Source: Apostichopus parvimensis (lineage: Eukaryota; Echinodermata; Holothuroidea; Aspidochirotida; Stichopodidae). Taken from it: a stretch of DNA of 28,266 nt. This document shows, piece after piece, positions 9,932 through 18,902 of the stretch. Within the stretch, counting starts at the first letter, position 1, and the number at the start of each line of letters is the position of its first letter. The notes under the pieces are model-generated. The model saw only the letters and a list, made by a program, of their open reading frames with translations. It was not told the origin of the DNA and made no database searches. The position numbers and the translations under genes were made by a program. The stretch is taken from NCBI GenBank assembly GCA_000934455.1, contig KN888331.1, positions 16,117-44,382 of the forward strand. The letters are read 5' to 3'.

Positions 9932-10233
9932 ATGTGTTAAAAGTAAGTGGGCCTGACCTTTTGATCCAAAGAAAGATTAAGGTAATCTTCTTTTTGTCCC
10001 TCTACAGTTTAACTCCCTCCTCTTCTTTTCCCCCTGTTGGTTACTTTCTCTCTCCACCCTTTGTCTACCTATTCTCTCACATCAATCTCTTTTGTGTTCA
10101 CCCTGCTCATTAACCTATCTGTATTCTGTGCTTGTATTTTATCCCATTGTAGTTTCTTTCTGTTACTTGTCATTCAGCTTCTAAACAAGATCCTGCTAGG
10201 ATTGAAATGTCAGGCCCACTTACTTTTACACAT
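9932..10233. mobile_element. Foldback or MITE-like element, about 302 bp
   Basis: The left arm (9932-9966) and right arm (10200-10233) are imperfect reverse complements built on AAGTAAGTGGGCCTGAC. They match the arms of the hairpin at 3-77, including the internal word GATCCTGCTA. The interior is pyrimidine-rich and has no transposase frame, so it is non-autonomous. The inverted similarity may extend two bases outward on each side (9930-10235). No clear target-site duplication is visible. Confidence 0.7.
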
Positions 10234-10333
10234 TCTCCTACACAGGCGCTTTAGTGGATAAGCAGTTTGCTAACAGTTTTTGTTTTATTTTTGTCATTTT
10301 AAAATATAATTGACATAAATTCTTCTTTTTCAG

Positions 10334-10428
10334 GTACCGAAGAAACCCACTGAAGCATGTGTATTTGGGAGAAGTCTACCGGCATCAGGACAAAATATCA
10401 GATATGGATATCTCTTCCTATGATGAAT
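10334..10428 (+). CDS. Candidate internal exon of an unidentified plus-strand gene
   Basis: A very good 3' splice site (TTCTTCTTTTTCAG) is followed by 95 bases. In the frame that starts after the first G they give 31 codons of charged, protein-like sequence containing NPLKHVYLGEVYRHQDK, then a possible donor in GAAT/GTATCC. The exon would be phase 1 at both ends, compatible with the candidate at 10892. I do not recognise the family. The open frame runs on past the donor to about position 10556, so the exon end is uncertain. This could be a live exon, a relic, or chance. Confidence 0.35.
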
Positions 10429-10501
10429 GTATCCTTTACCTCAAGCCATCATATGCTAGAGAAAAACATATTTGTCAAACAGGAAATATTAAAAGAAATT
10501 A

Positions 10502-10520
10502 TTCCGGGGGGGGGGGGGTG
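10502..10520. repeat. Short poly-G tract
   Basis: A run of about a dozen G follows ATTCC. It is a simple tract prone to length error and has no apparent function. Confidence 0.7.
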
Positions 10521-10891
10521 GTTGTACAGCATCTTGATGGTATGTCCTCTTGGTGATTTTCCCAAAAAAAGTCCTGTGATCTGTGTCTTAAATACAGAGC
10601 TTCTCCATCTCTGATATTTCACTAGATTTGAAGACACATAACAATTGTTTATGCTTTCTGTGTTTGATGTCAAAGGTCAGTCTTTTAAGTGTGATGTGAG
10701 ATCATTGCTTGAAAGAGTGTATCACATTGCTACTCTAGTTTACGTCCAGTCAATGTTGTTTATACCTGAAGTATTTTCATCAGTTTCAATGAGTGTTTCT
10801 TCACTAATAAATGCTCACAATGTTAAAGTGACTGTATCAGTTGGGATGTCAGGATGAAGATGAGCTCATAGGTAATGTAGAATAATTTCAG

Positions 10892-10992
10892 GCCCTTCTT
10901 ATATTGTTTTCCCGAAAGGGAAAACTATTGAGTCACTTTTACAGACCCTGCAAACCTGTGAGGGGGACCATGAATTGCAAAGTCAGAAATAA
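10892..10992 (+). CDS. Candidate second exon of the unidentified plus-strand gene
   Basis: After the acceptor AATAATTTCAG, a phase-1-compatible frame runs 32 codons (including YIVFPKGKTIESLLQTLQT) to a TAA at 10990-10992. The exon may instead end at a GTGAGG donor at 10958. The phase fits the exon ending at 10428, which would make a Cys codon across the junction. It contains a small hairpin, TTTTCCC-GAAA-GGGAAAA (10907-10924). The family is not recognised, and support is splice signals and composition only. Confidence 0.28.
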
Positions 10993-11828
10993 CTATTACC
11001 TGGATCCCAAAGTCGGTAATTACCAATAAGGTTGGATTTGTCCAACATGGCAACATACAGAACTGCTGTACTCAAAGCCGAAGACTTTGTTGTTACAAAT
11101 CCTTTGTCCAGCGACGGCTAGACCTTCATTACTAGAATTGTGCGACTATTTGTCAATGTTAGAAAAACATCTAACAGGGTGAATAAAATTATCAAAGTAA
11201 CTATTCAATGAGTAAATGTTGATAATATTATGCAGTTAACATGTCTTTAAATGTTAACATATGTTTTCAACCCTCCATATAATAGTCCATGTACCTAAAG
11301 CTTTGTACTGTAGGTTAGTGCCATTATGTTGATAGGGCTTAAATAAATAAAACATGGAAATATATCTATAACGAAAATAACTGCTTGCTGGACAGATGAA
11401 GCATAAGGATCACACATATTCTTTATGTATCAAGAAATCAAGTTCTCATTTGACTACTCAAAAATGTATATTACATGCTAACATTACTAGTTGAACCAGG
11501 CTTGTGACATAGTGCATATCCATATCAACCAACACCGCCTTTCAGGAATCCTTTCATACTGTAAGTTTGATTATTGGAATGAGTGGATGGTGTTATGAAG
11601 GTTGCCCATAATTATTGTTGGTCAGTATGCCATTCTGGTTGTTCAAGAGGTTAAAGGTCAATGGTTGTCAGTGACCATGATTCTAACAACTACCACAGAT
11701 AACAATTGTGTACAAGCTAGGTGAGCTTGAGACAAAACATCTTGGTTCATAAATTGAAGACGATTATTAGAAAATCTTGTCAAACCTGAATCTTATTGCT
11801 TCCTTAATATTAATGACTAGATTTGGTG
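10993..11828. other. Non-coding stretch
   Basis: AT-rich DNA with no supported feature. A TTAAAGGTCA word occurs near 11650, again resembling the dispersed repeat family. Confidence 0.5.
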
Positions 11829-11912
11829 ACAGCATCGGATCGTACAGTCGGCATAATGAAGCTAGGATCACCGAGTCACGGCGTGACAGAGTACTGTGAA
11901 TTAACTTGATGA

Positions 11913-12020
11913 ATGGTCTCAGATCATAAATGGAAGTTTATATTTGACGAAGGTAAAGCGCCAGCGTCGGGAAAGACCGATGGGACAGGATTGAGGATCT
12001 ATCCGGTCCAGCAGAAATGA
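11913..12020 (+). CDS. Small ORF (35 aa) in an isolated CpG-rich patch, doubtful
   Basis: An ATG at 11913 directly follows two in-frame stops and opens 35 codons containing FDEGKAPASGKTDGTGL, ending in TGA at 12018-12020. The surrounding 11830-12005 holds about a dozen CpG dinucleotides, far more than flanking DNA. Just upstream another frame (about 11825-11899) also looks coding-like, with GSYSRHNEARITESRRD. The two frames differ, so they do not form one simple exon. This may be part of an undetected gene or a recently inserted sequence. I do not recognise it. Confidence 0.22.
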   Translation: MVSDHKWKFIFDEGKAPASGKTDGTGLRIYPVQQK

Positions 12021-13830
12021 ATATGCAGTGATCAATGATGCAAACCAGTCCGATACTGAAAGACATGCATATTCATGATACCTTTAACCATCAAGATGGA
12101 AAGCTGCTCTTACTTTTATTACAGTACTATTCAAGAGCTCATTACATCTTTAGAACAATATCATTTTATATGAAACATGGAGATGCCTGTGGGAATGATG
12201 AACAATCACACAAGGTTTTTTTTCAGGTAGAAGGATTTGTACCTCAAGAAGATCCAATGGCCACCATATTGAGAGTTGCTGCCTCACTTCATATTATAGA
12301 TATAATTCTCAGGGTTATGTCAATGATGTCACCATATTTCATATCTATAAACTAGATCACTGAGAATAGCAACACAACTCAATTTAGAAGGAAACAAATA
12401 TCTGAGATTCTTTATATATATGAATATGTAAACACTGCAGACAATAGGTGACCAGTAACGTGCTTGCATACATGTGGACCTGGTTACGTCTTTTGTACTT
12501 TCACATCTGTTGCCTCAAATGATCTTTGAACTCCACAGAATACATAAATTTGTTGTACTTAGAAAAATAGGTTCACATACGAACTAGGTTTACTTTTGGA
12601 GTTATCATGCTTTTGTAATACTTCTGATGACCTCAAATCACCTTTGACCTCTATGGCAATTAATTGTATTCATGTCCTTCCTAAACTGGATTCAAATTTC
12701 AAGGTGAAGAACAAATAAACTTTTAGTTTAGAGACAGCTCACATGACATAGCAAATGGAGCTTATACCATAGAAGAAGAGTTTGTCTGTCAACATTGTTC
12801 AAATGATGTTACATCCCTTTTCCTTGATACTGACAAACCTTGTGCAAGTTGTTGCCCTTGTCAGGGCTTTGTAAATGTTTACACAGAAAGAAGGTCATCG
12901 TAGGTGTAAACATAGATACCTTAAAGAGCTCCTCCTAGTCTTATATTCTTGTCTGCATGACATTGATCACAGTAACAAGCATCAATTGGTAGTGAGATAA
13001 AAGAAAGTGCGCAGAAATCGGAAGTCAAAGGTCATATGAAGTGTGTAGCAGCCAAATGGAAGTGTGATTTAAACGTTAAATCTCCTAGAGGCTTGCTAAA
13101 GATTGTTATCAACGTAGATGTAAACATTCAGTTCATTAAGGGGCATAAAAAACATTAAATAAATAAAAAAAATGATGCAAAAGAGTAGGTCAGAGTTCTT
13201 GCAAAGTGAAAGTACATTGACAATTGTCTCAGGGTCATCCTTGGATCATCTAACAACCTTCATTTATTAGGTTTGGCCTCGAGAATGGTCAAGGGTTGCT
13301 GTAGTGTGCTATAACCCCTTCTAGTATTGTCAATCAAATTAAGGGTCTACCTCTCAGTGCAGGGTTTGATGTTACTCAATGGGAGATCTATATTGAAAGG
13401 GAAACTACCTGTCAACAATTTACCCAGCATGCATTTATCAAGTGCTGAAGAGATGGTCTAAATAAATCTGTAAATCAATTCTAGAACACTGAATGCAAAT
13501 TGCTAGTGACAACAATAGGAGCTTGTGTTTTCATGTGAATGTTAGAAATTAGGCCCAGGGTCATTTCATTCAAAGAAGTCCATAGTTTTGAAAGGGCTCC
13601 TCTTCTAAAATGAATGGGATGGTAGTTCATTTGTAAGAGAAATATGAGAGCAACATTGAAAATATTTTGTCTCCTATAAAACTCTTCTGAAATTCAGTTT
13701 GGTGGTAGTTGTTCAATGAGTGATAACCTACCTTCAGAGTTTATAATGTACGTATATATGAAAATGCTATAATTATGTTGAACAGAATCTGGAACATTTC
13801 TTAATTATCAAGGTAATGTAATTATGATTC
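12021..13830. other. Non-coding stretch with dispersed repeat
   Basis: The 106-codon frame at 12035-12355 is not convincing as a protein, although a good acceptor (GGTTTTTTTTCAG) sits inside it at about 12226. The stretch at about 12480-12720 belongs to the same dispersed family as 21300-21790, with TGACCT and CACCTTTGACCT words near 12628-12650. No gene is supported. Confidence 0.45.
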
Positions 13831-14220
13831 CAGCAAAATTGGATACCGTTAAATTTTAAATAAGATGTAAATATTTTGGAATTATATCATGTAAAATACA
13901 GAGACAAATATTTATAGCTCACACTGATGATGGAAATCATATAAGTTGAAAATACATTCTTATTTTACTCACATCACATAACTCATCTGTTATGTTTAAT
14001 TAATACTCTTCTTAGTACTTTTGTAACAGCCATGCATTTATGTTCCAACTGGTAGCATAACATAATTTGTTTAGTCTGATAGGATTTTGATAATTCAATC
14101 ACTATTCATACATGCATGCCTGACCATAAGACAGCTATCATTTTATCAATCATCTTGTCTTTGGAACAGACAACAAGGGTTGTGAGCACCCTGAAAGAAT
14201 TGAAATTTAAAATTATAAGC

Positions 14221-14925
14221 CCTACAGCTGTACTCTCTATAGCAAGTAATCTCTACAGCTGTACTCGCTATAGCAGGTTATCACTACAGCTGTACTTTCA
14301 AAAGCAGGTTATCACTACAGCTGTACTCTCTATAGCAAGTAATCTCTACACTGTACTTGCTATAGCAAGTAATATCTACAGCTGTACTCGCTATAGCAGG
14401 TTATCACTACAACTGTACTCTCTATAGCAAGTAATCTCTACAGCTGTACTCGCTATAGCAGGTAGTCACTACAGCTAGTACTCTCTATAGCAGGTAATCA
14501 CTACAGCTGTACTCAAGTAATCTCTACAGCTGTACTTGCTATAGCAAGTAATCTCTACAACTGTACTCGCTATAGCAGGTTATCACTACAGCTGTACTCG
14601 CTATAGCAAGTAATCTCTACAGCTGTACTCGCTATAGCAGGTAGTCACTACAGCTGTACTCTCTATAGCAGGTAGTCACTACAGCTGTACTCAAGTAATC
14701 TCTACAGCTGTACTCGCTATAGCAAGTAATCTCTACAGCTATACTCGCTATAGCAAGAAATCTCTACAGCTGTACTCGCTAAAGCAGGTAGTCACTACAG
14801 CTGTACTCAAGTAATCTCTACAGCTGTACTCGCTATAGCAGGTAGTCACTACAGCTGTACTCTCTATGACAGGTTATCACTACAGCTTTACTTATAGCAG
14901 GTTATCACTACAGCTGTACTCTCTA
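14221..14925. repeat. 31-bp minisatellite array, copy 1 (about 22 units)
   Basis: The unit is TACAGCTGTACTCGCTATAG followed by CAGGTTATCAC or CAAGTAATCTC. Some units are shortened (for example GTACTCAAGTAATCTC). Each full unit contains two perfect palindromes, TACAGCTGTA (with an E-box CAGCTG) and GCTATAGC. Similar but fewer units lie at 15860-16350. Frames across it are artefacts of the repeat. Confidence 0.93.
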
Positions 14926-15098
14926 TCTGCCAACATCAAACAAGCACATTTTTTGGGTTGTCTATTCAGTTGAAATTTGTTTGCTTGCATTTATCTTCAT
15001 CAAGTATCTTCCACCATTTGTCTGAAGAAGCTGGACAACTCAAGTAAATGTATAGCTTGAAATAATATGAAGTGTTTCTTCTAATCCTAGAATAATAA

Positions 15099-15260
15099 GA
15101 CAACTTCTACAAAGAAAACTTTGAAGACGATCTCCTGTGCTGGCTAGATGAACATGTTCTTGTTCATAATACTGATGACAAAGGACAGTGGCATGTCTGT
15201 GATGATGTCATCAACACAATGAAGGAGGGAATTTTAATGAATACAACATGGCTTGCTTAA
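15099..15260 (+). other. Exon-like open frame in copy 1 of the duplication
   Basis: A 53-codon frame begins just after two in-frame TAA codons and contains DNFYKENFEDDLLCWLDEHV and KGQWHVCDDVINTMKEG before TAA. It looks protein-like, and a TTTCTTCTAATCCTAG acceptor lies just upstream, but using that acceptor puts the frame behind stops. A weaker AATAATAAG acceptor would fit. In copy 2 the frame is 42 codons (16513-16641), and most differences change residues, which argues against strong constraint. Unidentified. Confidence 0.25.
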
Positions 15261-15410
15261 TACTGTACAAGTTAATACTTTATCTAACCTTTGATCAGGG
15301 TGAAGCTACAAACCTCACCAGCAGTTCTTATTCCACATACCTGAACATTCCCATCATAAATGTTAAGCTTCTGTTCAGTGTATCGAACAGTTGTTTATTT
15401 GGATGAATTC

Positions 15411-15460
15411 NNNNNNNNNNNNNNNNNNNNNNNNNNNNNNNNNNNNNNNNNNNNNNNNNN
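15411..15460. other. Assembly gap (50 N)
   Basis: Fifty consecutive Ns, a typical placeholder length rather than a measured distance, sit exactly at the junction of the two duplicated segments. Confidence 0.99.
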
Positions 15461-16826
15461 CAGCAAAATTGGATACCGTTAAATTTTAAATAAGATGTAA
15501 ATATTTTGGAATTATATCATGTAAAATACAGAGACAAATATTTATAGCTCACACTTATGATGGAAGTAACATAAGTTGAAAATACATTCTTATTTTACTC
15601 ACATCACATAACTCGGCTGTTATGTTTAATTAATACTCTTCTTAGTACTTTTGTAACAGTAATGCATTTATGTCCCAACTGGTAGCCACTCAAACATAAT
15701 TTGTGTAGTTTGATAGGATTTTTAGGAATTCAATCACTATTCATACATGCATGCCTGACCATAAGACAGCTATCATTTTATCAATCATCTTGTCTTTGGA
15801 ACAGAGAACAGGGGTTGTGAGCACCCTGAAAGAATTGATATTTAAAATTATAAGCACTACAGCTGTACTCTCTATAGCAAGTAGTCATTACAGCTGTACT
15901 CGCTATAGCAGGTAGTCACTACAGCTGTACTCTCTATAGCAGGTTATCACTACAACTACTCGCTATAGCAGGTAGTCACTACAGCTGTACTCGCTATAGC
16001 AGGTTATCATTACAGCTGTACTCGCTATAGCAGGTAGTCACTACAACTGTACTCGCTATAGCAGGTTATCACTACAGCTGTACTCGCTATAGCAGGTAGT
16101 CACTACAGCTGTACTCGCTATAGCAGGTTATCACTACAGCTGTACTCGCTATAGCAGGTTATCACTACAGCTGTACTCGCTATAGCAAGTAGTCTCTACA
16201 GCTGTACTCGCTATAGCAGGTAATCTCTACAGCTGTACTTGCTATAGCAGGTAGTCACTACAGCTGTACTCGCTATAGCAGGTTATCACTACATCTTTAC
16301 TAGCTATAGCAAGTAATATCTACAGCTGTACTCGCTATAGCAGGTAGTCACTACATCTGCCAACATCAAACAAGCACATATTTGGGGTTGTGTATTGCTT
16401 GCATTCATCTTCATCAAGTATCTTCCACCATTAGTCTGAAGGAGCTGGACAACTCAAGTAAATGTATAGCTTGAAATAGTATGAAGTATTTCTTCTAATC
16501 CTAGAATAATAAGACAACTTCTACAAAGCAAACTTTGAAGACATTCTTCTGTGCTGGCTAGATAAATATGTTCTTGTTCATAATACTGATGATAAAGGAC
16601 AGTGGCATGTCTGTGATGATGTCATCAACACAATGAAGTAGGGAATTTTAATGAATTCAACATGGCTTGCTTTTACTGTACAAGTTAATACTTTATCTAA
16701 CCTTTGATCAGGGTGAAGCTACAAACCTCACCAGCAGTTCTTATTCCACATCATACCTGAACATTCCCATCTTACATGTTAAGCTTCTGTTCAGTGTATA
16801 GAACAGTTGTCTATTTGGATGAATTC
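15461..16826. repeat. Duplicated segment, copy 2
   Basis: Homologous to 13831-15410 along its whole length, sharing the same start and the final GGATGAATTC, after which unique sequence continues. It is about 210 bases shorter, mainly because its minisatellite has fewer units. Single-base differences are scattered evenly, as between alleles of a highly polymorphic animal or between old duplicates. Confidence 0.9.
15860..16354. repeat. 31-bp minisatellite array, copy 2 (about 16 units)
   Basis: Same unit as at 14221-14925 but more regular. Consecutive units at 16081 and 16112 are exactly 31 bases apart. GTAGTCAC and GTTATCAC variants alternate, suggesting a higher-order two-unit (62-bp) period in 15990-16150. 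Confidence 0.93.
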
Positions 16827-18395
16827 TAGAGGTTTAGGACCGTTGTTATCACATCAGAAGAATAACAGCCACAAAGGAAAGTATCTGCACGGCACAAGCA
16901 AGTCAAAGTTCATAATTCATATGTAGCTCTGTTAGTACAACTGTAAGCAGTTTCAAAGATGAATAAGAATAATTTATGACAAAAGTCAGTATGATAGGGA
17001 AGGAATCATGACATGAATATCACCATAAAGTTATGAATTATGTGAGTCACAATTCGTAAATAAAGGATCATGTATAATTATGCCAAGACCATTTGTAAGT
17101 CGTAACCTCTTTGATAGGTTTTTGTTAGAATATTGCAATATATTTATTTCATTTAAACTCATTTGTCTCCTTGTTTTCCTTTCTTCCTGTTGAGTGGCTA
17201 ACATCACAAGAATAAGGAATTCAATGCCTGTGGAATATCTTTAAAATCTCTAGTTGAGGTTCTGGGGTAAGCCCCCGACAACGCAGTAGTGTTTTGGGGG
17301 AATTTCACGCTCTTTTGTAGGGAGTATAAATCATGAAAAAATTGTGAGAGAAAGGAATTAATTTTCTCTGTTATGCTTTTCAAAGCCCTTGTTTGGATTC
17401 AGCTGTAGCATTGGGTGATGTTACTGCTCTCTTCTAGCAACTTTAAAGCATAGAATCACACGTCAGAAGAGGAATTCCATTTCTCTGGAGTGTAATCTAA
17501 GCCCTGATGGGGATCCTGGGGACTTGTGCTGCAGCGTTTGCAAATATTTATTGTGCTCTCGAAACGATCTTTAAATACAATTCCTGAGAAGAACTCAATC
17601 TCAGAATGCATTAGGCAACCACCAGTGAGCAACCGAGTGAGTTTCCCCAGAAATGTAGACATAAGGAAGAAGCAGATAGACAAATGAAAGCTGTAATTTT
17701 AATTTTTTTTATTTTCACTGTGAGATCTGACACCCCTGCCCCAAAGCACACCCCCAAATGAATTCCCTTTAGTAGCGTACAAAAGTACTACCCAGTCTTG
17801 ACTTGTTAACACAAGTAATAGCAGTTCACACACAAAGTAGTTCTTTTAATCATTCTCTTAGTACGAAACAATTAGCTGTCATTATTCAATATTTAAGAAA
17901 GGCGAACTCCACAGGATTTATTAAACATTAATGAAAGAATACATGCTACATTTTTCAGGCAGATTACACATAAGGAAAACATTCACAGTGATTATACTGT
18001 TATATCTCTTTGATAAACACTTTCACTGCCTTTGAAGTTTACTTGTTGTTTTGAAAACATTACACTAAAGTGCACCGTTGACTATTACGACAAAATGAGA
18101 TGTGTGGCTCGCTGCCGATTGTAAACAAAGACATAGGATTATCATTGTTACTAATCTGTTAGAGAGTAAGCAATGTTTGCAATGGAATTTCATTTGCAAA
18201 GATCAGAAGTGGGATAGTATCCGACCAATCAGAGATTGGTATAAGCCAATCTTAGCAATGTCTGTGCAACAGTATAACGGACATAATGCTGGAGGTTATC
18301 ACAAATGTCTGGCAATCACAGTATCAGCATACAACATAGGTAGTGTTGTTGAGTGGCCTTCCAATAGACCACATGTCTTTATGAAACTAGGCAGT
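16827..18395. other. Non-coding stretch, partly the 3' flank of TAMM41
   Basis: No gene is supported. A 75-codon minus-strand frame at 17456-17683 and the 113-codon plus frame starting at 18102 are unconvincing. AATAAA on the minus strand at 17922-17917 is the first canonical polyadenylation hexamer I found past the TAMM41 stop, implying a 3' UTR of about 0.9 kb if used. Confidence 0.45.
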
Positions 18396-18666
18396 GCTAG
18401 AGGATATCCCTCCACTGGACTGGCTATATATAATAACCTTTAACATAGTGGAGGGTATCCCACTTGACTTACATATATTCTTTCATGAAATAAAAGCATA
18501 GAACCTAATAAATAGAGCTAGAGGATATGCCTGCACTGGACTGGCTATATATAATAACCTTAAACATAATGGTGGGTATCCCACTTCACTTACATATATT
18601 CTTTCATGAAATAAAAGCATAGAACCTAATAGAGCTAGAGGATATCCCTCCACTTGACTGGCTATC
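18396..18666. repeat. Tandem repeat of about 120 bp, 2.3 copies, in the presumed TAMM41 3' UTR
   Basis: Units start with GCTAGAGGATAT at 18396, 18517 and 18634, giving spacings of 121 and 117 bases. The third copy is truncated after about 32 bases. Copies 1 and 2 share long identical runs such as TTCTTTCATGAAATAAAAGC. The block begins about 160 bases past the TAMM41 stop on the minus strand. It explains part of the long plus-strand frame 18102-18443. Confidence 0.9.
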
Positions 18667-18828
18667 AGCACATAACCTTAGTTCGCAGAGGGTTACTTCA
18701 AGCATTGACCTTTTACCGTCTTGAACCCATTTCAAAACAAAAGGCATTTAAGTGAAGAGGCAGTCCCAAGAATAATGTTCTGGGTAAGCATATTGAATGT
18801 AAAAATAAACTTTGTTAATAATAAATGT

Positions 18829-18902
18829 TCACCTATTATTGGAGTTGCTATTCCACATCTTCATGAGTTTTTGACTGCTGTATTTAACTGTCTTTACAAC
18901 AC
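18829..18902 (-). CDS. TAMM41: TAMM41 coding exon 8 (terminal)
   Basis: The acceptor TTTTCTTTCAG precedes a phase-1 start. It has 23 codons (residues 307-329) and a TGA at 18831-18829. The motif [11 protein letters not shown] resembles the conserved basic tail of animal TAMM41. This short exon is easy to miss because its frame alone is tiny. Confidence 0.9.

Larger units (their letters stand above)
13831..15410. repeat. Duplicated segment, copy 1
   Basis: This segment, beginning CAGCAAAATTGGATACCGTT and ending GGATGAATTC, is repeated at 15461-16826 with scattered substitutions, small indels and a longer internal minisatellite. Copy 1 ends precisely at the N gap and copy 2 starts precisely after it. 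That is the pattern expected when two contigs with overlapping ends are laid side by side without merging, for instance two diverged haplotypes. A true tandem duplication remains possible. Confidence 0.9.

Noticed and set aside
9928..10261. Two serine- and phenylalanine-rich plus-strand frames
   Set aside because: They fall inside the pyrimidine-rich foldback element and reflect its composition.
12035..12355. 106-codon plus-strand frame
   Set aside because: Low-complexity hydrophobic composition and no family recognised. A good acceptor at about 12226 exists, but its phase does not extend the neighbouring candidate exons to a sensible protein.
14116..14427. 103-codon frame with repeated SNLYSCTRYSRLSLQLY
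   Set aside because: It is translated 31-bp minisatellite.
14221..16354. CRISPR-like regular repeats
   Set aside because: The units are head-to-tail with no unique spacers, in a eukaryotic context. They form a minisatellite.
17456..17683. 75-codon minus-strand frame in the TAMM41 3' flank
   Set aside because: Starts only at a non-ATG codon, has a poor polypyrimidine tract before the possible acceptor, and matches nothing in the TAMM41 C terminus, which ends at exon 8.
18102..18443. 113-codon plus-strand frame
   Set aside because: Its end lies in the tandem repeat of about 120 bp and it runs opposite the TAMM41 3' UTR. No family resemblance.
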